Of a stretch of DNA of 33,293 nucleotides, positions 8,230 through 17,300 are shown one piece after another; positions within the stretch are counted from its first letter, which is position 1, and each line of letters begins with the position of its first letter. The notes beneath the pieces are model-generated. The model saw only the letters and a list, made by a program, of their open reading frames with translations. It made no database searches and was not told where the DNA came from. The DNA lies in assembly GCA_946481615.1 (NCBI GenBank), contig CAMLOR010000008.1, positions 1 through 33,293 of the forward strand, in the 5' to 3' direction. The position numbers and the translations under genes are program-made. The DNA is from an uncultured Aquimonas sp. Lineage in GTDB: Bacteria; Pseudomonadota; Gammaproteobacteria; Xanthomonadales; Xanthomonadaceae.

Positions 8230-8383
8230 CCCGGCCCGCGTCGCCGGTCCAAGTCGCCGGTGCGCCTTCGTCGAGCTGTCATCGGCTCGTACGATCATCG
8301 TCCGCTGATGCTGCGCGGCTCGTCCAGGGGGACGGGCCACGCGGCAAGTGAAGCTCGGTCAGATTTCGTCGGGGAACATCGCC

Positions 8384-11300
8384 ATGCTGCCATTCTCGAC
8401 CGCGCTTCGCGCGGCGTGTGCCGTCCTGCTGTCGTTCGTTGTCTCGCTGCCGTCGCAGGCGCAGACCAACCATCCGCCGCAGATCGTCTCCCAGCCCGGG
8501 CGCGTGGCGACCATCAAGCTGGGTTTCGACTACGCGGTGCGGGCCGAAGACGCCGATGCCGATACGCTGCGCTATCTGCTGCCGACGGGGCCGGCGAGCG
8601 CGACCATCGACGCGGACAACGGCCGGTTGCGCTGGCGTCCCGCGGCGGCCGACCTCGGCAGGCACGCGTTCCGCGTCGCGGTCGAAGACGGACAGGGCGG
8701 GCGTGCGGAACAGGATTTCGAGCTGAAAGTGGTCGAGGATTTCTGTCCGATCTACCCGATCGCGCTGCCGCAATCGCGCGTCGACGGACTGACCGCCGGA
8801 GCCTTGATCGATCAACTCGAACGCGGCACCGGTGCCGGCAATTTCAGCTGGCTGAGCTGGAGCGGCGACACCGACGCGCCGACGATGGCAGCGAGCCTGA
8901 TGCCGCCGGGCGACAGCGACACCTACGTCGATCCCGACGATGCCGGCGATCATCTGCTGAACATCGACGACTGGGCGCAGGGTTCGACGGGCTCGATGAA
9001 TTCCGCGGCCATCCGCGCCGCGATGGATGTGTTGAAGACGCAGGACATCATCCTGCCGGTGTGGGACGAAGTGCGCGGCCAGGGCAGCCATTTCGACTAC
9101 CACGTGCAACGCTTCGTCACGGTGCGGCTGCGCGACTACCAGCTCACCGGACAGGGATGGCTGAGTTTCGAATACAAGGGCGAAGCCACCTGCTACAACC
9201 GCGCGCCCACCGCGCTGCCGCAGTCGCTGGCCACCGATGAGGACGTGCCGCTGCCCCTGACGCTGACCGGCACCGATCCCGAAGACGATGCGCTCGCGTT
9301 CACCCTCGTCGATGCCCCCGCGAACGGCACCCTGAGCGGCACCGCGCCGGACCTCGTCTACACGCCGAATCCCGGCTATTTCGGCCCCGACGGCTTCACC
9401 TTCCGCGTCGACGACGGTCAGCTCGAATCGGAAGTCGCACGCATCGACATCGACGTGCGGCTCGTCAATGCGGCACCGCGGATCGTCTCGCCGCCGGTCA
9501 CGGTGGCCACCGAAGGGCAGGATTACCGTTACGACGTCGACGCCGAGGATCCGGACCGCGACGCCCTCGCGTACTCGCTCGATCGCGTGCCGCCGTCGCT
9601 CGCCATCGACCCGGCCTCCGGCGTGATCGAAGGCCGCCTCGATGCCGCGTTCGTGCAGCCGGTGCGCGCCTTCAATTCGCAGTGCTACGTCATTCCCGAC
9701 GATGTCGGCCTCGAGGATGGCGAAGGCACCGTCATCGCGCCGCTGTTCCAGCGCGTGCGCAGCGCGATCGCCAAGGGCAGCGACTACGTCGGACCGCAGA
9801 CGCTGACCTGGGATCGTCAGAACGATTGCCTCGGCTGCCACGTCCAGAACCAGACGCTGCTCGGCCTGCAGGGCTCGATGGAGCGCGCCGACGTCGACGA
9901 GGAGGCCGCCGAGTACTTGCTGGCGAAGATCCTGCGCAGCCAGCAATCCGACGGCTCGATCCGGCGCAGCCATCCTGAGTACACGCGGACGCAGACCGCC
10001 TTCGCGCTGTGGGCGCTGAGCTACGTGCCCGATCGCGCACGCACGCTGGCGGTGCGCGAAAAAGCCTTGCGCTACTTCCTGGCGCGGGTTTCCAACAGCG
10101 GCAGCCGCTCGTACTGGACCTACGATCACAGCAGCGCCTGGCTCAGCTCCAACGAAGCGGCCACCGCGCTGATCACCCTGGGTGCGAACCGGTACCTACG
10201 TGATATCTCGCGCCTGCCGGACGTCACGCCGGCGCAGATCGAATTCGGTTTGCAGTTGCGCGCCGTGCTGCCGCGCGTCGCGGAACATTTCCTGTCGCGC
10301 TCGGCGAGCGATCCCGACAATCTCGCGCTGGCGTTCGGCATGCTCGGCCTGGCCGAAGTCGCGCCGCATCTGGACGGTGCCCAGCGCAGCAACGTCCAGG
10401 CGCGCCTCGCCCAGCTCGATGCCACCCTGCGTGCCCGCGAGCGCGCCGGCGGCGGCTGGCATCGCACCAGCAGCGGCGCGTCCGACGCGCTCACCTCCGC
10501 CTGGGTGGGCTTCGCGCTTGACGAACTCGATCCGCCGCTCACCGATCCGGTGGTCCTGCGCAACATCGAGTTCCTGCTCGACAACCAGCGCCTCGACGAC
10601 GGCACCTGGCCCACGAACAGCGGGTTGTTCACGACCCACCTGGGCACCACGGGCCTGGTGATGGCCTATCTGCCGGTCGCGCTCGAACATCTTGGCAATC
10701 CCGACCTCACCCTGGGCCATGTCGAACTCCAGGCCCAGGGGGGCGGCTACGTGCTCTCCGTCGAGGCGATCAATCGCGGTCTGGCCGACGTCGATTCGGC
10801 GTCGACCGTGCGCTTCTTCCTCGGCGCCGGCGCCGAGGAAGAAGCCATCGGCGAAGCGAGCGTCGGCCCGCTGCACAGTGGCGAATCGCGCTGGGTTTCC
10901 ATCCCGCTCGAAGAGCTGCCCACCGACGATGTGTCCGCGACGATTTCCGCCGACGGCATCGATGAGTGCGTCGACGACAACAATGCCACCCGTGCCGCGC
11001 TCGCCGTGGCACGCGCCACCGATCCCTACGATCTGTTCGACACGCAGGCCTTCCTGATCAATCTGGAAGACGCCAACGCCGCCCCGACGATCACGTCGGA
11101 ACCGGTGGTGGCGCTCGATCAGGGACGTCCGTACGAATACCAGGTCACGGTCGCCGATCCCGACGTGGGCGACGCGCACGAATTCGAACTGACGACGGCG
11201 CCGGCCGGTCTCTACGTCAATCCGCTCAACGGCCGTTTCAGCTACGACCTGGACACGCTGCCGGCAGGCACGCACACGGTGACGGTGCGCGTCACCGACC

Positions 11301-14300
11301 TGCGCGGCGGCCAGGCCGAGCAGACGTTCCAGCTCGTCGTGCATGCGAACCATCCGCCGCTGATCGTTTCGACGCCGGGCCTGCACGTTTACGTCGGCGA
11401 GTCGTACGCCTACGACGTCGATGCCACCGATCCCGACGACGACACACTGGTCTACCGTCTCGATGGCGCGCCGCTGACCATGACCATCGACGCCGCGACC
11501 GGCATCATCGGCTGGACGCCCGAAACGCGCCACATCGGTTCGCAATCCGTCGCGGTGATCGCCGACGACGGACGCGGCGGCACCGCGCGCCAGGTCTACA
11601 CGCTGGTGGTCGAGGCCGTGCCGCAGAACCGTCCGCCGCAGATCACGACCACGGCGCCGCCGCGCGTCGACGAAGGCGCCCTCTACACCTATCCGATCGG
11701 CGCCACCGATCCGGACGACGATCCGCTCTCGTACATGGCGACGATCGCCGCGGCCGGCACCGACGTCGTCGCCGACAGCGGCGTGCTGACCTGGCTCGCC
11801 GACGACGCCGGCCTGACCAGCGGCATACGCGCGCCTAACACGATGTGCCGCGAACCCTCGAGTGCCGCCGATTTCGATCCGGTGGTGCGCTGGAGCTGGA
11901 GCGGCAGCAGCACGCTGCCGGCCTACGACCAGGTGATGAACTCGCCGGTCGTGATTCCGCTCAACGACACCAATGGCGATGGCCTCGTCGACGGCAACGA
12001 TATGCCGGACGTCGCCTTCATCGCCTACGGCGGCAATGGCAGTGATCGCGGCGACGGCGTGATCCGCGTGGTGCGCGGCGACACCGGGCAGGAGCGCTTC
12101 ACCGTCTCCGACGCCTCGGCGCGCGTGCCGAGCTACGCCAACCTCGCGGCGGGCGACATCGATGGCGACGGCATCCCGGAGATCATCGCCCCGCGCATGC
12201 AGGGCGGCATCATCGTCGTCAACCACGACGGCAGCATCAAGTGGAGCAATCCCTCGCCGGTGCGCAGCTGGAACATCGGCGGCGCCTCGATCGCCGATCT
12301 GGAAGGCGACGGTTCGCCGGAGATCGTGCTCGGCAAGACGGTCTACTCGAACAGCGGCCAGATCAAGTGGCAGGGCGCCGGCCCCTACGTCGGCAACAGC
12401 CATGCCGATCCGATCGGCACCTTCGGCATCGCCGCCGACCTGCGCGACGAGCCCGGTCTCGAGGTGGTCGCAGGCCCGTCGATGTACAGCAGCACCGGGG
12501 CCTTGCTGTGGCGTTACGACGCCATCGGCGACGGCATGACCGCGATCGGCGACGTGGACGAGGACGGCAACGGCGACATCGTCGTCGTGGGCTCCGGCAA
12601 GGTGGTCGCGCTGAACGCCAACGGCGCCGCGATGTGGACGGCCAGTCTCGGCGACGGCGGTCGCGGCGGCGCGCCGACGATCGCGGATTTCGACGCCGAC
12701 GGACATCGCGAGATCGGCGTGGCCGGTCGCAATTTCTACTTCGTCTTCACCCGCACCGGCCAGCTGAAGTGGAAGCAGCCGATCGTCGATGTGTCGTCCA
12801 ACATCACCGGCTCGACGCTGTTCGATTTCGACGGCGACGGCGCGGTGGAGGCGCTGCAGGCCGACGAGCGCAAGTTCCGCATCTTCGACGGCGCCACCGG
12901 CCGCGTGCGGCTGGAGATGGACAATTCCAACGGCACCGCCTACGAGTATCCGGTGGTGGCCGACGTCGATCGCGACGGCAGCGCCGACATCCTGCTGGTC
13001 AGCAATCTGTACTACGGCGGCCCGGGCCAGAAGGGCGTGCGGATGATCTCCAGCCAATCGCGCGCCTGGATGCCGACGCGCTCGATCTGGAACCAGCACG
13101 CCTATCACGTCGACAACGTCAATGACGACGGCAGCATTCCCGCGCACGCGGCGAAGAGCTGGCTGGGCCACAACAGCTTCCGCCTCAATACCTTCCCGGA
13201 CCGCGATCCGCTCGGCCTGCCCGATCTGGCGCTGTTCGACCTGCGCCTGCAGGAAACCGACGCCGGCAGCACGATCGCGGTCTCGGTGCGCAACCGCGGG
13301 CTGGCGCCGACCGATGCCGGCACGATCGTGGGCATCTACAGCGGCGCGAACCTGCTCGGCACGCTCGAAGTGCCGGTGCTTGCCGCGGGCGAAGAACTCG
13401 AGCTGACGCTGGCCGGGTTCGATCCCGGCGCCATCGATAATCACCTGTTCGCGCGCGTCGACGAGGCCGAAGCCATCGCCGAGTGCATTGACGACAACAA
13501 CCTCACCGCCGCGGCCTGGTTCGCGGTGCGCGCAACCGATCCGGACGGCCTGTTCGACAGCCAGCGCTTCACGGTGTCGATCGACAACGTCAATGCCGCC
13601 CCGACGATGCTGAGCACCCTGCTGCCGCCGGCCTCCGCGGCTTCGCCCTACCGCTTCACCGTGCAGGCGCGCGACGCCGACCTGGGCGACGCCCTGCGCT
13701 ATGAATTGGCGGCGGCGCCGACCGGCCTCGCCATCGAGGCGGTGTCCGGCGAGCTGCGCTGGACGCCGACGGCCGCGCAGAGCGGAAATCATCTCGTGCG
13801 CGTGCGCGTCACCGATCTGGGTGGCCTGAGCGTCGTGCGCGATTTCGATCTGCTGGTCTCGGACAATCATTCGCCGCAGATCACCTCGGTGCCGGGCACG
13901 ACGGCCACGGTCGGCGCCGAATATCTCTACGACGTCGAAGCCGCCGATGCCGACGGCGACGCGCTGTCGTACGGTCTCGCGCAGGCCCCGACCGGCATGC
14001 AGATCGACGGCAGCAGCGGGTTGATCCGCTGGACGCCGTCCGCCGCTGCCAGCGTCGAAATCGAAGTGCGCGTGCTCGATACGCGCGGCGGTTTCGCATT
14101 GCAGCGCTACACCCTGCAGGTGTCCGGGCCGCAGAACCATCCGCCGGCGATCACGTCCACGCCGCCGACCAGTGCCTCGCCCGGCCGCGCCTATGCCTAT
14201 CTGATCGACGCGACCGATCCCGACGGCGATGCGCTGTCGGTGCTGGTGCCGGTGAAACCGGCCGGCATGACGCTCGACGAATTCACCGGCCGCCTCGCCT

Positions 14301-17300
14301 GGACGCCCACCTCCGCGCAGCTCGGCACGCATGCCGTGCAGGTGCAGGTGATCGACGGTCGCGGCGGCAGCGCTACGCAGTCGTTCGAGATCGTCGTGAG
14401 CCAGATCGTCGGCAACCAGCCGCCGGCGATCCTGAGCACGCCGCCGTTCACCGCCAAGGCGGGACGCGAATATCGCTATCCGGTGCAGGCCGAGGATCCG
14501 AACGGCGACGCGCTCGTCTACAGCCTGATCCAGTCGCCGGCCGGCATGACGATCGCCGCCGACGGAACGATCGCATGGACGCCGGCGGCCGCCGGCTCGC
14601 AACCGGTGCGCGTGCGCGTGGCCGATGCGCAGGCCTACGTCGAGCAAAGCTGGAGCATTTCGGTGCTCGCGGCCGACGTTCCGCTGGAAGCCGAAGTGCA
14701 CATCGCGCCCGACCCGGTGCCGCCCGGCGGCGCGATCACGATCCAGATCGCCGTCTCCGGCGCTGCGGGCCAGACCACCGTCACCGGCACCATCGACGGC
14801 CAGCCGATCGCGCTCGAGCCCGACGGCAGCACGACGATCGCAGCGCCCGCGACGCCGGGCAGCCACACCGTCGTCGTCACCGTCACCGACGGGCACGATA
14901 CCGACACCACGGAAGTCACCTTCAACGTCGTGGATCCGAGCGACACCGTGGCGCCGCAGGTGCAGATCCATGCGCCGCGTGAAGGCGAGACCGAACAGCT
15001 GCTCGTGCTCACCTCGCCGGCCGATGCCATCGTTTCGGTCAGCGACGACAACCTGCGCTCGTGGACGCTGAAGATGTTCGAGCGCGGCGCGTCCGGCGAA
15101 GGCCTCCTGATCGCCAGCGGCGGCGCCGCGGTGGATCAGGAACAGGTCGGCCGCATCGATCCGACGCTGCTGATGAACGGCCAGTACAGCCTGGTGCTGC
15201 GCGGCGAAGACGCCTCGGGCAACGCGGCGCAGGACGTGGTGGCGGTGGCGATCGAAGGCGCGATGAAGCTCGGCCACTTCTCGATCACGTTCGAAGACCT
15301 GACCCTGCCGGTGTCCGGCATCCCGGTCACGGTGTCGCGTACCTACGACACGCGCCAGCGCCATCGCGCGCTCGACTTCGGCCAGGGCTGGAGCCTGTCG
15401 TACCAGAACGTGCGGATCCACGAATCGCGCCGACCGGGCTTCGCGTGGGAGTTCAAGGTGTATCCGTCCGGCCCGCTCGGACTGATCCCGAACTACTGCA
15501 TGGAGTCCGCGCTCGGGAACGTGGTGAGCGTGACGCTCGCCGACGGCAAGGTGGAGAAGTTCCGCGCGCGCGCCTTCCCCGAATGCAACCAGGTGCTGCC
15601 GCTGGTCGATGTGGAGTTGCGCTTCGAGGCGATGCCGGGCACCCAGGGGCGCCTGGAGCCGCTCGACAGCAGCTCCGGCCGCCTGATCAGCGGATCGATC
15701 ACGCCGCTCGACGATCCGGGCGAGCCGATCGATCCGAGTCTCTACCGCTACATCGATGCCGACGGCGTGGAGTACTCGCTCGATCAGAACTTCGGCCTGC
15801 GCCAGATCCACGAACGTACCGGCGACAATCTGATCACCTTCGGCCGCGACGGCATCGTGCATTCGAACGGCACCAGCGTGTCTTTCGTGCGCGACGCCGC
15901 CGGCCGCATCACCCGCGTGATCGCGCCGGATGCCTCGGAACTAGCCTACGAGTACGACGCCGCGGGCGACCTGTCTGCGTTCGTCGACGCCGGCGGCAAC
16001 CGCACCACGTACACGTACCAGAGCGGCCATTACCTGCGCGACATCGTCGACCCGCGCGGCGTGCGCGTGTCGCGCAACGAGTACGACGACGACGGCCGCC
16101 TGGTGGCGATCGTGGACGCCGACGGCCACCGCATCGAATACACCCGCGACATCGACGGCCGCGTGGAAACGGTGAAGGACCGCAACGGCGGCCGCACGGT
16201 CTACATTTACAACGATCGCGGCGACGTGCTGGCGGAAACCAACGCGCTCGACCAGACCACGCACCGCACCTTCGACGGCGACGGCAACGAGCTCACGCGC
16301 ACCGATGCGCTGGGCCGCACCCAGCGCTGGACCTACGACACGCTGGGCAACGTGCTCACCGAAACCAACGGTGCGAACGAGACCACCACGCGGACCTTCG
16401 GCAGCTTCAACCACCTGCTGACGCAGACCGATGCCGCCAACCGCGTGGTGCTGCGCAATACCTGGCGCAACATCCAGCTGCCGGGAACGGGAGTCGAGAT
16501 CTACCCCGGTCCGCTGGTGAGCGTCACCGATGCGGCTGGCGCGATCACCGGCTTCGGTTACGACCCCGACACCGGGGAACTCAGCCGCATCACGACGGCC
16601 GCCGGCGCGTCGACCACTTACGTGTTCGACGGCCAGGGCTACAAGACGGCGGAAACCGACGCGCTCGGCCATCGCACCGACTACGTCAACGACGAGCACG
16701 GCCGCGTCACCGAAGAGCGCCGCCAGCGTACCGTGCGCGCGCCGGACGGAACGGCCTCGCTCGAAACGCTGGTCACGCGCTACGGCTATGACGACAATGG
16801 CCGGCTCGTGTCGGTCGAGCACCCCGACGGCAGCATCACGAGCAGCGAATACGACGGCGCCGGCAACCTGACGGCCGAAGTCGATGGCCTGGGGCGCCGC
16901 ACCGAGCACGATTACAACGATCGCAACGAAAGGATCGCGACCCGCTATCCGGACGGGACCACGGAGACGCGTTCCTTCGACGCCAACGGCAACCTGCTCA
17001 CGCAGACCGATCGCGCCGGCCGCGTCACGCGGTTCGTTTACGATGCCGCCAATCGTCTCGTCGAGACGATCCACCCGGACGCCACGCCGGGCAGCGACGC
17101 CGACAACGCGCGCAGCCTCCGCCACTACGACGCGGCGGGCCAGCTGATCGAGGAAGTCGACGAGAACGGCCGCGTCACGCAGTACGCGTACGACGATGCC
17201 GGCCGCCGCACGGAAGTGATCCGGCCCGATCCGCTGACCGGCATGCCCGGCGCAGGTCCCGTCGAAGCGACGGCGTACGACAACGTCGGCCGCCGCGAAG

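Larger units (their letters stand above)
8034..8383. other. 350-base intergenic region before the giant RHS gene
   Basis: I see no credible gene here. A 7-base inverted repeat (GATCCAT 8034-8040 with ATGGATC 8051-8057) lies directly after the adaptor stop and may act as a weak terminator, without a T-tract. An A-rich patch (AATAAAAAATT) at 8082-8092 stands out in the GC-rich background. A dyad at 8102-8124, a second hairpin (CGATGC 8186-8191 with GCATCG 8205-8210) and a weak promoter candidate at 8200-8229 follow. The region is likely to hold the RHS gene promoter and leader. Confidence 0.5.

Noticed and set aside
8136..8351. 71-codon plus-strand frame in the gap before the RHS gene
   Set aside because: No ribosome binding site, no similarity, and a composition typical of chance frames; the region is better read as regulatory.
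8348..8383. Earlier GTG start for the RHS protein
   Set aside because: It would place 12 polar residues before the signal peptide; ATG 8384 has a nearby Shine-Dalgarno-like GGGGA and a clean signal.
13600..14670. CRISPR-like or DNA-level tandem repeat
   Set aside because: The periodicity is at the protein level (about 90 residues), with diverged DNA and no short identical repeats and spacers.
10196..15862. Very long minus-strand open frame (1888 codons) opposite the RHS gene
   Set aside because: It is a mirror of GC-rich codon bias. Its translation is Arg/His/Ala-rich low-complexity text without domains, while the plus frame has clear Ig, propeller and CARDB modules.
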